This document shows, piece after piece, positions 44,623 through 55,030 of a stretch of 64,000 nucleotides of DNA. Below the pieces are notes generated by a model, which was not told the origin of the DNA, did not search any database, and saw nothing but the letters and a program-made list of their open reading frames with translations. The translations under genes and the position numbers were made by a program. The DNA is from Pseudoalteromonas sp. DL-6. Lineage in GTDB: Bacteria; Pseudomonadota; Gammaproteobacteria; Enterobacterales; Alteromonadaceae. The stretch spans positions 2,356,001 through 2,420,000 of the forward strand of contig NZ_CP019770.1 of the NCBI RefSeq assembly GCF_004328665.1, written 5' to 3'. Each line of letters begins with the position of its first letter. Position 1 is the stretch's first letter.

Positions 44623-46759
44623 TGTGTACCCCTTCGATCTGATGTAGCTTAGACAGCACTTTGTTTGTGCCCTGTAAGTCATGTACCTCAATTTGCATCA
44701 CAAAAATAGCTGTTTGTGTGCTATCAACCGTGTTTACGTTCATATTGAGCACATTAACTTTTTCATTGGCCAGTGCAGAACTGATGTCACGAATTAGCCC
44801 AGAACGATCACTGGCTTCAATACGAATAGTTAACGCATAAGAGCTACTAATATCATCTGACCAACTTACTGAAATAACGCGTTCTGGGTGCTTGCTTTTT
44901 AAATTACTAAACGAGTCACAATCCTCTCGGTGCACCGCAATACCGCGCCCTTGAGTAATATAACCAATGATTTCATCACCAGGTACTGGGCGACAACAAC
45001 GAGCAACATGGCTCATTAAACTGCCGACCCCATCAACCACAATACCGTTTTTATCACCGGTCACTTTACTAGGCGATTTGAAACGAATTACCGGCTCATG
45101 CTCTGTTCTGTCGGTAATAAAGTTAAGCATTTGGTTAAGGCGAATATCGCCTGCGCCAATGGCGACCATTAAGTCATCAAGTTCTCTAAAATTAAACCGC
45201 TTTATAGCGGGGTCTAAATCTTTGTAAGTTAGCTCTAATTTTTGTAACTCATTATCAAGAATCTCTTTACCCGCACTTAAATTTTTATCGCGGTCGAGCT
45301 GTTTAAACCAATGGTGGATTTTGGCTCTAGCGCGAGACGATTTAATATAACCCAGCGACGGATTCAACCAATCACGGCTTGGGTTTGGCTGCTTTTGGGT
45401 TAGTATTTCAACTTGGTCACCAGTGCTTAACTGATGAGTAAATGGCACTATTTTACCAAATATTTTTGCACCAATACATCTATGCCCTACATTGGAGTGA
45501 ATGTAGTAAGCAAAATCAAGAGGTGTTGCCCCTAGCGGTAAGTCAAAAATATCTCCACGAGGGGTAAATACATAGACGCGGTCTTCAACCACTTGGTTTT
45601 TAAGCTCTTGTGCTAAGTCGCTACCATCGACCACTTCTTCTTGCCATTGCAGTAACTTACGCAACCAGCTAATTTTTTGCTCATAGCCTGAACCACGCCC
45701 TGGTAATGCGCCTTCTTTGTACATCCAATGCGCGGCGACACCCAGCTCTGCATCTTGATGCATGTCGTGCGTTCGTATTTGAATTTCAACGGTTTTACCC
45801 TCAGGACCAAACACAACCGTATGAATAGATTGATAGCCATTTTGTTTTGGGGTCGCAACGTAATCGTCAAACTCTTTATTTAAATGACGCCAATTAGTGT
45901 GCACTATACCTAGAGCACCGTAGCAATCTTGCAATCGTTCAACCACAATTCGCATGGCGCGTATATCAAATAGCTGATCAAACTCGTAGTTCTTTTTAGC
46001 CATTTTTTTATAAATACTGTAGATATGTTTTGGCCTGCCGTACACCTCAGCTTTAATACCCGCTTCATGGAGGCGTTGTTTGACCTGTTCAACCATATCA
46101 ACCATATACGCTTCACGGGCAAGGCGCTTATCATCGAGTTGCTTAGCAATATTTTTATAAATATCGGGGTGCAAATAACGAAAAGCTAAATCCTCAAGCT
46201 CCCATTTTAATTGACCAATACCAAGACGATTGGCAAGCGGTGCAAATATATCAGCGGTCTCTTTAGCGGCAACTACTCGCTCTTCTTCTGCGGCATCTTT
46301 GACGTTGCGTAAATGGCAAACCTGTTCGGCTAATTTAATCACCACAGCGCGCACATCTTCCACCATGGCAAGCAGCATCCGGCGAATATTATCGACTTGC
46401 ACAGTGCCGTTGCCTTGATGAGCTAAGGTACTTATGGTAGCCATTTGTGACACACCTGTAAGCAGTACTGCAACATGGTTGCCTAAATGCTCTTCTACCG
46501 CATCAATGCTCACTACATCATTTAAATAATAAGGGGTTAAATAGGCGGTGGCTAAAGAGTCAGCATCTAAATTTAACTCAACTAAAATCTCCACCATTTC
46601 TATAGCGGTATTTTGTCGCTCGCTGTTATCGCACGTTTGGCAAAGCTGCTGCGCTTTGTTGAGTAAGCTGATTTTTTCTTGAGACAAATCAAGAGATTCT
46701 ACGCGTGAAAAAAAGTCACCCGCTTTATCATGTTGATGAGATTGACGTGTCGCTACCAT
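44603..46759 (-). CDS. relA: GTP pyrophosphokinase RelA
   Basis: 718 residues. The HD region (about 40-180) lacks the HD catalytic pair, as expected for RelA rather than SpoT. The synthetase domain contains YQSIHTVV, the TGS domain VYVFTPRGDIFDLPLGATPLDFAYYIH, then the zinc-finger CCRPVPGDEI and a C-terminal ACT domain. It makes (p)ppGpp on stalled ribosomes. Confidence 0.95.
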   Translation of the reverse strand: MVATRQSHQHDKAGDFFSRVESLDLSQEKISLLNKAQQLCQTCDNSERQNTAIEMVEILVELNLDADSLATAYLTPYYLNDVVSIDAVEEHLGNHVAVLLTGVSQMATISTLAHQGNGTVQVDNIRRMLLAMVEDVRAVVIKLAEQVCHLRNVKDAAEEERVVAAKETADIFAPLANRLGIGQLKWELEDLAFRYLHPDIYKNIAKQLDDKRLAREAYMVDMVEQVKQRLHEAGIKAEVYGRPKHIYSIYKKMAKKNYEFDQLFDIRAMRIVVERLQDCYGALGIVHTNWRHLNKEFDDYVATPKQNGYQSIHTVVFGPEGKTVEIQIRTHDMHQDAELGVAAHWMYKEGALPGRGSGYEQKISWLRKLLQWQEEVVDGSDLAQELKNQVVEDRVYVFTPRGDIFDLPLGATPLDFAYYIHSNVGHRCIGAKIFGKIVPFTHQLSTGDQVEILTQKQPNPSRDWLNPSLGYIKSSRARAKIHHWFKQLDRDKNLSAGKEILDNELQKLELTYKDLDPAIKRFNFRELDDLMVAIGAGDIRLNQMLNFITDRTEHEPVIRFKSPSKVTGDKNGIVVDGVGSLMSHVARCCRPVPGDEIIGYITQGRGIAVHREDCDSFSNLKSKHPERVISVSWSDDISSSYALTIRIEASDRSGLIRDISSALANEKVNVLNMNVNTVDSTQTAIFVMQIEVHDLQGTNKVLSKLHQIEGVHSAKRGQ

Positions 46760-46767
46760 AATGCGCT

Positions 46768-48093
46768 TTACCTCCGTTGAAATAACGCCATAGTTTCGAT
46801 ATGCCCCGTGTGAGGAAACATATTCATTAGCCCTATTTTATTCAACTCAAAGCCGGCTTGCGAAATAATAGCGCTGTCACGGGCTAAAGTAACAGGGTCG
46901 CAAGAGACATATAAAATCGCTTTAAACTGCGTTAATGGAAGCTGTTCTAAAACTGCCATAGCACCAGTGCGTGAGGGGTCGAGCACTAAAACATCTAATT
47001 CTTTATTAAACCATGGCGCTTTTTTAATGCTAGTGGTTAAATCAAAGCAATGAAACTGAGTATTAGTAATAGAGTTAGTGTGCGCATTTTGCGTTGCTAA
47101 TGCAACCGCCGAAGCCACGCCTTCAATTCCTGTTACTGTTTTAGCCTGTTTGGCTAGCACTAAAGAGAAGTTACCAATACCACAAAATAAATCCAGAACA
47201 TTTTCATCGCCTTGAAGTGCTAACCACTTTGCAGCTTGAATTAACATCGCTTGATTTACACTCGCGTTAACCTGGATAAAGTTACTGAGCCCAAACTCAA
47301 ACGTTATATTTAGCTGTTCAAGCTTATAAAATGGCATAGCTAAATGTGAATGATCAATGGTGTCACTGTCACTTTGCCACACTAATTGCCAATTATGAGC
47401 TGCCACACTTTGCTCAACAAACGCTTTATCTGTGGGCGAAATCGCTTTTGTATGACGAATAACAATAAAAGATTGTTCATCAGCGGCACATAACTGTAAA
47501 TGACTAATACTGTGCAGCGTCTTGTGTTGATTAATGACTTTATCAAATACATTAAATACATCGGCAAATACGTCACTTAATACTGGGCACTGATTAATAC
47601 TAACAATGCTTTTAGAGCCACGTGCCCTATAGCCTACCCGCATTTTTTTTGCGGCCTTGTCGAACATAACAGCAACCCGAGCACTGCGTCTATAGTGGGT
47701 TGCTTGGCTGAGCAGCGGAGCTTGCCAGTTCAAATTAGTTAATTTTGCAAACTTGGCAAATAATTGATTCACCGCCGCCTGCTTTTCAATTACCTGTTGT
47801 GTGGCATCTAAATGCTGTAGCTGGCAACCACCGCATTGGCTGTAGTGTTCACAAATAGGCGCTGTACGATATTCACTAGCTTTAATTATTTTAAGCGTAT
47901 CAGCTTGGCTGTAACGTGCTTTATCATCAACTAACTTGGCTTTTACTCGCTCACCAGGTAATGCTCCACTAACAAAACACACTTTATTATTGTACTTAGC
48001 AATACCACGGCCATGGTGATCCATTGCTGTAATATCGAGTTCTAGCGATTGCTGTTGTAGTGGTTTTTTCTTTGCTTTGAATATTTGTGCCAT
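46768..48093 (-). CDS. rlmD: 23S rRNA m5U1939 methyltransferase RlmD
   Basis: 441 residues. N-terminal TRAM domain (about 15-70), iron-sulfur cysteines in CEHYSQCGGCQLQH plus CPVLS, SAM site NVLDLFCGIGNFSL, and catalytic Cys in VSCDPVTLARD. First gene of the rlmD-relA-mazG block, divergent from barA. Confidence 0.95.
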   Translation of the reverse strand: MAQIFKAKKKPLQQQSLELDITAMDHHGRGIAKYNNKVCFVSGALPGERVKAKLVDDKARYSQADTLKIIKASEYRTAPICEHYSQCGGCQLQHLDATQQVIEKQAAVNQLFAKFAKLTNLNWQAPLLSQATHYRRSARVAVMFDKAAKKMRVGYRARGSKSIVSINQCPVLSDVFADVFNVFDKVINQHKTLHSISHLQLCAADEQSFIVIRHTKAISPTDKAFVEQSVAAHNWQLVWQSDSDTIDHSHLAMPFYKLEQLNITFEFGLSNFIQVNASVNQAMLIQAAKWLALQGDENVLDLFCGIGNFSLVLAKQAKTVTGIEGVASAVALATQNAHTNSITNTQFHCFDLTTSIKKAPWFNKELDVLVLDPSRTGAMAVLEQLPLTQFKAILYVSCDPVTLARDSAIISQAGFELNKIGLMNMFPHTGHIETMALFQRR

Positions 48094-48195
48094 GAGGCAT
48101 TACCTTAAAGGTTGATGAATTACGTCTCTACTTTGAGAATAGCTATGAGTATGTATATACTCACATTTAATAAAAATGATAATAATGCTCAGATT

Positions 48196-50982
48196 ATGAC
48201 CAAACTAGGCTTGCGCGATTCTGTTTTAACACTCACCCTGATCCCCACAGTGATCATTGGGCTATTACTAGGTGGTTATTTTACAATAAATCGTTACATT
48301 GAGCTTGATGAAATTTTATATCAACAAGGCACAACAATTTCTGAGCCTTTAGCGATTGCTCTTGAACAACCTTTACTGGAAAAAAATAAAAAACTACTTA
48401 ACCGTGTTATTCGTTATACACACAACAAACACTCACCAGCGGTTAAATCAATTGCTATTTTTAATGATAACAACCAACTTATTATAACCAGTAATTATCA
48501 TCGCTCGTTCGATACCTTAATTGAGCAAACACAAATTGACAGCTTTAAAGCCACACATGTTCAGCAAACTGAAGAATTAGTGACTTTCTTTACCCCTATC
48601 ATTAACCATACAACACCCAATAGCGACTGGGATACTTCTGAGTTTCAAACCACATTAGGTACCGTGGTGATCCAACTTAATCGCGACAAGGCCGTTATTG
48701 GTCAGCAACGCGCATTATTAGTTAGCGGTATTATTATTATCTTTGCTTTAGTATTAGCTGCTATTTTAGCACTAAAACTTAGTCGTATGTTTATGACACC
48801 GCTAAATAAGTTAGTACTTGCTACCGACAGGTTAATTGAAGGGAAAAGACAAACAGGGTTAACTGAGCCCATGAATGGTGAGTTTGAACTATTGCGTGAA
48901 GGACTCAATACCATCTCCCACTCTATGGTGATGCAAAAAGACGAAATGCAAAAAAATATTGATCAGGCAACTAGCGATTACCGCGAAACACTTGAACAAT
49001 ACGAAACGCAAAATATACAGCTCACTATGGCTAAAAAAGAAGCCCAAGATGCTAACCGCGTTAAGTCTGACTTTTTAGCAAAAATGAGTCATGAATTGCG
49101 TACACCACTTAACGGGGTAATTGGCTTTACTCGCCAGCTTTATAAAACACCGCTAAATAAAAATCAAAAAGATTACCTTGATACCATTGAGCTCTCAGCA
49201 AACAGCTTACTGACCATTATTAGTGATATATTAGATTTCTCTAAATTAGAAGCAGGCGCTATGGAGCTTGAATCGATTCAATTTCAATTACGCGACAGCG
49301 TAAACGAAGTGATGACATTACTGGCACCTAGCGCTCACGACAAACAACTTGAGCTCTCTATTTATATAAATCCTCAGGTGCCCGATCACTTAACCGGTGA
49401 CCCCACACGGTTTAAACAAGTGCTTATTAACTTGTTAAGTAACGCGATTAAGTTTACTGAAAAAGGTGCGATTAAAGTCGATATTAGCCATCGTTTATTA
49501 GATGAGGAGCGCACGTCCATTTTAGTGTCGGTTGCTGACACCGGGGTGGGCATTCCTGCCGATAAACAAGACGCGTTATTTACCGCCTTTGGTCAAGCCG
49601 ACTCCAGTATCACCCGCAAATTTGGTGGCACTGGCTTAGGGCTTATTATTACTAAACATATTGTTGAGGCAATGAATGGCCGTATTACCTTAAATTCAGC
49701 TCCAGGTAGTGGCACATGCTTTACTTTTAATGGCGTATTTAGATTACCAAACCACGTATTCACCAACGATTTGCCTACCCAGTCATTAATTGGTAAGCGT
49801 GTGCTTTACTTAGAGCCACATAAACATACTCATCATGCCGTACTTTCATTATTACAAGAGTGGAAAATCAGCGTCACCCCATGTCATAGCGAAAGTGAAT
49901 TTTTAGAGTGTATCGAGAAATCAGAGATTAATTTTGATATATGCCTTATTGGTCACATGGCATCGGTTGACGATATGCAGCGCTTAAAAAGCTATGTAAA
50001 AGCGGTTAGGGAATCAACCGATTATTTATATTTAATGCTTAATACTGTATCGCATAATATGCGTGAAGCTTTTATAGGCAGCGGCGCAGATGCCTGTTTA
50101 AGTAAACCGCTCAACCATCGTAAATTATGTGAGTTATTAGCCGCACCATATCGACTTGATCACCCGGCGCATAACATAGATCAGCATGAACAAACTCTAC
50201 TGCCATTAAAGGTATTAGTGGTAGATGATAACGACGCTAATTTAAAATTAATATACACCCTACTAAATGAACAGGTTGAATTGATTGATACCGCGCATAA
50301 TGGTTCACAAGCTTACAGCTTAAGTAAAAGTCATAAATATGATGTGATTTTTATGGATATTCAAATGCCGATAATGGACGGCATTACAGCCTGCAAACTC
50401 ATTAAAGAGTCATCTTTAAATGAAGATACACCTATTATTGCCGTAACTGCGCATGCACTTAATAGTGAAAAAGAACAATTATTAAAAGATGGTTTTGAAG
50501 GCTATTTAACTAAGCCAATTGACGAAGATATGCTCAACCAAATTATTTGCGATCATAGTCCGCAGTTACCTGTAAGCCGTGATAAGTCAAAAAGCACATT
50601 TGAACATAGCACCGCGCCTTTTGATAGCACTCGGCTTGATTGGACGTTGGCGCTGCAACGTGCAGGCGGTAAACCCGAATTAGCCAATGAGATGCTTAAT
50701 ATGCTGTTATTAAGCGTGCCCGAAACCCTAAACTTATTAAATCAAGCAATCGTCAGTAATGATTGCCATCAAGTACTCAGCGTGATCCATAAGTTTCATG
50801 GAGCGTGTTGCTACACCGGCGTACCAAAGCTAAAAACCTTAGCTGAAACGATCGAAACATCACTAAAAAATGAATGCGTACTTGATAATATAGAGCCCGA
50901 ACTGTTTGAACTTCAAGACGAGCTGGAAAACTTACTTGTTGATGCCAACATTGATAACAACAATAAAAAAGACGAGCTATAG
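48196..50982 (+). CDS. barA: Hybrid sensor kinase BarA
   Basis: About 928 residues from ATG 48196, which aligns with the family start MTKLGLR; an in-frame ATG at 48112 would add 28 residues but looks non-coding. Membrane segments at about 12-32 and 178-198 flank a periplasmic sensor. HAMP, then HisKA with MSHELRTPLNGVIGF, HATPase with DTGVGIPADKQ, a receiver with VVDDNDANLK and FMDIQMPIMDG, and a C-terminal Hpt with HKFHGACCYTG. It phosphorylates UvrY/GacA. Confidence 0.92.
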   Translation: MTKLGLRDSVLTLTLIPTVIIGLLLGGYFTINRYIELDEILYQQGTTISEPLAIALEQPLLEKNKKLLNRVIRYTHNKHSPAVKSIAIFNDNNQLIITSNYHRSFDTLIEQTQIDSFKATHVQQTEELVTFFTPIINHTTPNSDWDTSEFQTTLGTVVIQLNRDKAVIGQQRALLVSGIIIIFALVLAAILALKLSRMFMTPLNKLVLATDRLIEGKRQTGLTEPMNGEFELLREGLNTISHSMVMQKDEMQKNIDQATSDYRETLEQYETQNIQLTMAKKEAQDANRVKSDFLAKMSHELRTPLNGVIGFTRQLYKTPLNKNQKDYLDTIELSANSLLTIISDILDFSKLEAGAMELESIQFQLRDSVNEVMTLLAPSAHDKQLELSIYINPQVPDHLTGDPTRFKQVLINLLSNAIKFTEKGAIKVDISHRLLDEERTSILVSVADTGVGIPADKQDALFTAFGQADSSITRKFGGTGLGLIITKHIVEAMNGRITLNSAPGSGTCFTFNGVFRLPNHVFTNDLPTQSLIGKRVLYLEPHKHTHHAVLSLLQEWKISVTPCHSESEFLECIEKSEINFDICLIGHMASVDDMQRLKSYVKAVRESTDYLYLMLNTVSHNMREAFIGSGADACLSKPLNHRKLCELLAAPYRLDHPAHNIDQHEQTLLPLKVLVVDDNDANLKLIYTLLNEQVELIDTAHNGSQAYSLSKSHKYDVIFMDIQMPIMDGITACKLIKESSLNEDTPIIAVTAHALNSEKEQLLKDGFEGYLTKPIDEDMLNQIICDHSPQLPVSRDKSKSTFEHSTAPFDSTRLDWTLALQRAGGKPELANEMLNMLLLSVPETLNLLNQAIVSNDCHQVLSVIHKFHGACCYTGVPKLKTLAETIETSLKNECVLDNIEPELFELQDELENLLVDANIDNNNKKDEL

Positions 50983-50990
50983 CTCGTCTT
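50965..50990 (-). terminator. Terminator of pdxJ overlapping the end of barA
   Basis: AAGACGAGCT AT AGCTCGTCTT is a perfect palindrome including the barA stop codon. On the minus strand it is followed by six T, so it terminates the pdxJ transcript. On the plus strand the T run is poor. Confidence 0.7.
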
Positions 50991-51010
50991 GTCTATTGTT
51001 ATTTATGATT

Positions 51011-51742
51011 CTAAGCGCGAGCTTCAAGCATTAAGCGTTTCATGTCACGCACTGCTTTATCTAAACCATCAATCGCTGCACGGGCAATAATAGCGTGACC
51101 AATATTAAGCTCGTAAATCTCTGGCATCGCTGCAATTGGCTTCACGTTGTGATAATGCAAACCATGGCCGGCATTAACAATTAAGCCAATACTCGCTGCA
51201 TACTTAACGCCTTGGCGGATGTGCTCAAGCTCTTTTGCGGTGTCTTCATCATTAGTTGCATCTGCATAGGCCCCAGTATGAATTTCAACATAAGGTGCAC
51301 CACAGGTTTTTGCCGCGTCTAACTGCGCTTTATCAGCATCTATAAACAGTGATACTTTAATACCGGCTTGCGTTAGGGTTTTAGTCGCTGCGGCTATTTT
51401 ATCAATATTACCCGCTACATCTAAGCCACCTTCGGTAGTAAGCTCTTCACGTTTTTCTGGTACTAAGCAAACATATTCAGGTTTAACCTCAAGTGCAATC
51501 GCAATCATTTCATCGGTTACTGCGGTTTCAAGGTTCATACGTGTTTGAATGGTTTTAGCCATCACATACACGTCGCGATCTTGAATGTGTCTGCGGTCTT
51601 CACGTAAATGAATCGTAATGCCATCTGCACCGGCATGTTCTGCAACACTGGCTGCATGGGCTGGATCTGGGTAAGAAGTACCTCGAGCTTGGCGAAGCGT
51701 TGCAATATGATCTACGTTCACGCCTAGAAGAATATCTTTCAT
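51011..51742 (-). CDS. pdxJ: Pyridoxine 5'-phosphate synthase
   Basis: 243 residues. [21 protein letters not shown] is the PdxJ N-terminus and [14 protein letters not shown] the active-site loop. It makes PNP in vitamin B6 synthesis. Last in the rpoE-to-pdxJ direction of the block, following recO by 21 bp. Confidence 0.96.
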   Translation of the reverse strand: MKDILLGVNVDHIATLRQARGTSYPDPAHAASVAEHAGADGITIHLREDRRHIQDRDVYVMAKTIQTRMNLETAVTDEMIAIALEVKPEYVCLVPEKREELTTEGGLDVAGNIDKIAAATKTLTQAGIKVSLFIDADKAQLDAAKTCGAPYVEIHTGAYADATNDEDTAKELEHIRQGVKYAASIGLIVNAGHGLHYHNVKPIAAMPEIYELNIGHAIIARAAIDGLDKAVRDMKRLMLEARA

Positions 51743-51763
51743 GTTTGTACCTGTGAAATTTGT

Positions 51764-52456
51764 TTATTGAGAGCTAATAAATAACTCACGACTTTTTAAT
51801 GGCTTATTGCCCAATAATGGCTTTAATAAATAACGACTTAATTGCTTTGCCATATATAACACATCCGCTTGGCTAAAGTCATGATTTGCTATGGCATTAA
51901 GTTGTGAACCGGTGAATCCAGAACGCGAGTCATGTTGCACTGAAAACCCTACTTCTGCGAAGTAGCTATACGTTTGTGCCTCGTCAATTGGCTCACCGTC
52001 AGCGTCAAAACTAAAATCGACTCCATATCCTAGCAGCTCTAACAGTTGAAATTCATAAGAACGCAGTACCGCTTGCATGTCACTACCGCTATTAAGGTTT
52101 TCTAGGTGTGTTTTATAAAGTTGAAAAACTTGATCAATGGGCTCATTAATCGGCACAATGCGATTAGTTAGCTCATTTAAATAAAAGCCACAGTAAAGCT
52201 TATCACCGGTTAGAAATAACGGGTTGCCGTAGAGCTCAAATTTATTAATATATTTTAAATCGTATTTGCCATTGTAATGGACGAGTAAGGATTGAAATGG
52301 TTGTAATTGGGCTTTATGTTTAGTGGCCTGGCGACCACTAACTCGAGCGAGCATTCTAAGCTGACCAACGCCTTCTACCAGCATATCTAACATTACTTGC
52401 GAGTCACTGTAGGGACGTCGGTGTAATAAATAGGCTTTGTAAAAGTCGCTGTCCAT
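51764..52456 (-). CDS. recO: DNA repair protein RecO
   Basis: 230 residues. N-terminal OB fold (KAYLLHRRPYSDSQVMLDMLV) and an alpha-helical C-terminal part ending in KPLKSRELF. RecO loads RecA with RecR on SSB-coated DNA. Placed between era and pdxJ, the conserved order. The zinc-binding Cys set is absent, as in many gammaproteobacteria. Confidence 0.92.
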   Translation of the reverse strand: MDSDFYKAYLLHRRPYSDSQVMLDMLVEGVGQLRMLARVSGRQATKHKAQLQPFQSLLVHYNGKYDLKYINKFELYGNPLFLTGDKLYCGFYLNELTNRIVPINEPIDQVFQLYKTHLENLNSGSDMQAVLRSYEFQLLELLGYGVDFSFDADGEPIDEAQTYSYFAEVGFSVQHDSRSGFTGSQLNAIANHDFSQADVLYMAKQLSRYLLKPLLGNKPLKSRELFISSQ

Positions 52457-52476
52457 ATTAGGCTATTCGATACTTA

Positions 52477-53409
52477 TTAATCTTCACCGTAGCCTAAGCT
52501 TCTTAAGGCACGTTCATCGTCAGCCCAGCCCGATTTTACTTTAACCCATAATTCTAAAAATACTTTATTTTCAAGCATTTCTTCTAGGTCTTTACGCGCT
52601 TCACGGCCGATCACTTTTAGCTTTTCGCCTTTGTTACCGATAACCATGCGCTTTTGCGTTTCACGCTCAACCAAAATAAGGCCATTGATGTGCCAAATAC
52701 CGTTTTCTTGCCATTTAAACTGCTCTATTTCCACAGTCACTGAGTAAGGTAGTTCCTCACCCATAAAGCGCATAAGCTTTTCACGGATCACTTCAGCAGC
52801 CATAAAGCGCATTGAGCGGTCAGTAACGTAGTCGTCTGGAAAATAAAATTCGCACGGCGGTAAACGTTTAGTCACTTCATCTTTGATCAGGTTAATGTTT
52901 TTACCCTGAGTCGCAGATACAGGCATAATGCCTATAAAATCAAACTTATCGCCTAACCACTTCATATGTGGCAGTACAAGGTCACGATCTTTTACCTGGT
53001 CAATTTTGTTAATAACTAACAATACCGGCTTGCCACTTTGGCTCACTTTGTTAAGTACCATCTCGTCATCGGCATTCCAATGAGTGCCTTCAACAACAAA
53101 AATAATCAGTTCAACATCGCCAATTGAGCTCGACGCTGCACGGTTCATTAAACGGTTAATGGCGCGTTTTTCTTCAACGTGAAGACCTGGGGTATCTACG
53201 TACACCGCTTGGTGTTTACCCTCAGTATGAATACCCATAATACGATGGCGCGTGGTTTGTGGCTTACGTGAGGTAATACTGACTTTTTGCTCAATAATTT
53301 CATTAAGCAAGGTTGATTTACCCACATTAGGACGGCCAACAATCGCAACCATGCCACAAAATGTGTCTATTTCGCCTTCATGAGGCTGTATTAAGGTATC
53401 AAGATTCAT
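52477..53409 (-). CDS. era: GTPase Era
   Basis: 310 residues. G1 GRPNVGKS, G3 DTPGL, G4 NKID, and a C-terminal KH domain (about 215-300, [21 protein letters not shown]). Needed for 16S rRNA maturation and 30S assembly. Its start overlaps the rnc end by 11 bp, indicating coupling. Confidence 0.96.
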   Translation of the reverse strand: MNLDTLIQPHEGEIDTFCGMVAIVGRPNVGKSTLLNEIIEQKVSITSRKPQTTRHRIMGIHTEGKHQAVYVDTPGLHVEEKRAINRLMNRAASSSIGDVELIIFVVEGTHWNADDEMVLNKVSQSGKPVLLVINKIDQVKDRDLVLPHMKWLGDKFDFIGIMPVSATQGKNINLIKDEVTKRLPPCEFYFPDDYVTDRSMRFMAAEVIREKLMRFMGEELPYSVTVEIEQFKWQENGIWHINGLILVERETQKRMVIGNKGEKLKVIGREARKDLEEMLENKVFLELWVKVKSGWADDERALRSLGYGED

Positions 53410-54076
53410 TTTTAAGTATCTTCAATGCTTTTTCGGCCGCTTTTTGTTCGGCTTTACGCCTTGAGCTGCCAACAGAAATAATGCTATCCATTCCATCAAC
53501 GATACATTCAACCGTGAATGTTTGATTGTGTGCCTGACCTTTAGTATCTACTACAGTATAGCCAGGTAATGATAGCTTACGAGCTTGCAAATACTCTTGC
53601 AGCAGGGTCTTAGGATCTTTTTGATTAAGCCCTGGTGAAATAGCATCTAAACGTGATTCATACCACGCTAAAATAAGCTCGCCGCAGCGATCAATGTCTG
53701 AATCTAAAAATACAGCACCAATTATGGCTTCAACTGCATCTGCAAGGGTCGACTCGCGTCTAAACCCGCCACTTTTTAGCTCGCCTGGGCCTAAACGTAG
53801 GTAATCACCTAGCTCAAACTCAAGGCCAAATTCAGCTAACGTCTGGCCGCGAACTAAAGTCGAACGCATGCGGCTTAAATCGCCTTCACGTGCTTTAGGA
53901 AATTTAGCGTACAAGGCATTGGCAATTACAAAGCTCAAAATCGAGTCGCCCAAAAATTCGAGTCGCTCGTTGTGTTGACCTTTATGGCTGCGGTGCGTCA
54001 TTGCTTGCTCAAGTAGGCCTTGATCAGCAAATGTGTAGCCAATTCTTTTGTATAACTCTGTTACATTTTTTTTCAT
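53399..54076 (-). CDS. rnc: Ribonuclease III
   Basis: 225 residues. Catalytic signature [21 protein letters not shown] and Glu in [14 protein letters not shown]-terminal dsRNA-binding domain (about 155-222). It processes rRNA and double-stranded mRNA. In the lepB-rnc-era-recO-pdxJ operon. Confidence 0.96.
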   Translation of the reverse strand: MKKNVTELYKRIGYTFADQGLLEQAMTHRSHKGQHNERLEFLGDSILSFVIANALYAKFPKAREGDLSRMRSTLVRGQTLAEFGLEFELGDYLRLGPGELKSGGFRRESTLADAVEAIIGAVFLDSDIDRCGELILAWYESRLDAISPGLNQKDPKTLLQEYLQARKLSLPGYTVVDTKGQAHNQTFTVECIVDGMDSIISVGSSRRKAEQKAAEKALKILKNES

Positions 54077-54078
54077 TG

Positions 54079-55014
54079 TTACTGAATATTACCTAGGCGT
54101 TCAAAACGAACACCAGTTGGAACCCATCCTGGTAAAATGTCATCTGGGCCATTATCAAATTCAAAACTCATCCATATAAAGACAGCTTTACCCACCAAGT
54201 TTTCTTTTGGTACAAAGCCCCAAAAGCGACTATCTTGGCTGTTATCGCGATTGTCACCCATCATAAAGTAATGATCAGCAGGCACCACCCATTCATCCGC
54301 AGGAGTGCCCAATTGCTGGTAGTAACGCCCTTTTCGTTCAGGCGATTTTGGGTTAATTAAAATATCATGGCTAGACGTAGTTAAATCTTCATTTAAACGC
54401 GCTAAAGCCATTGGGCCTTGCATAAATTCATCATCATTAATTAATTTAAAATCAATTTTATTGAATTCGTTGCAAAGAAACGCGCCTTTTTGAACTTCGC
54501 CTTCTTCACATTTTGGTTGAATATATAAACGCTTATCGCGGTAAACAATTTTATCGCCAGGTAAGCCTATAGCACGTTTAATATAATCAACTCTTTCATC
54601 TAATGGGTATTTAAAAACAACAATATCGCCACGCTCTGGTTCGCTCACATCCACTAACTGGCTGCGCCATACTGGGTCTTTAATTCCATAAGAATACTTT
54701 TGCACTAAAATAAAATCGCCTACTAATAAGGTTGGCATCATTGAACCCGATGGGATCTGAAACGGCTCAAAAATAAACGATCTAAAAATAGTGATAGCAG
54801 CAATCATCGGAAAAATCGACTTTGCTGTTTCAGTAATGACTGGCTCAGGCGCAATCAATGCTGCTGTTTCTTCATCAAGTTGGCCACCGGCAGAAGTTTG
54901 TGCAATTGCCAAACGCTCCTGCCTTTTAGGGGCAAACATTAAGTGATCTATTAACCATATTAGGCCTGAGCCTAAGGTTAATAACACCAATAAAACTGAA
55001 AAGTAGCCAGCCAT
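54079..55014 (-). CDS. lepB: Signal peptidase I
   Basis: 311 residues. An N-terminal membrane segment (about 4-24), a second near 68-85, the catalytic Ser in [14 protein letters not shown] and the Lys in [12 protein letters not shown], and the [14 protein letters not shown] box. It removes signal peptides from secreted proteins, including the fibre subunits here. Two bases separate it from rnc. Confidence 0.96.
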   Translation of the reverse strand: MAGYFSVLLVLLTLGSGLIWLIDHLMFAPKRQERLAIAQTSAGGQLDEETAALIAPEPVITETAKSIFPMIAAITIFRSFIFEPFQIPSGSMMPTLLVGDFILVQKYSYGIKDPVWRSQLVDVSEPERGDIVVFKYPLDERVDYIKRAIGLPGDKIVYRDKRLYIQPKCEEGEVQKGAFLCNEFNKIDFKLINDDEFMQGPMALARLNEDLTTSSHDILINPKSPERKGRYYQQLGTPADEWVVPADHYFMMGDNRDNSQDSRFWGFVPKENLVGKAVFIWMSFEFDNGPDDILPGWVPTGVRFERLGNIQ

Positions 55015-55030
55015 TTATTATCCTTTATTT

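Noticed and set aside
44623..44691. N-terminal extension of MazG
   Set aside because: It lies entirely inside relA, while a GTG with a good ribosome site occurs at 44622.
48112..48195. N-terminal extension of BarA from the ATG at 48112
   Set aside because: The extra 28 residues do not resemble BarA, and the family start MTKLGLR is at 48196.
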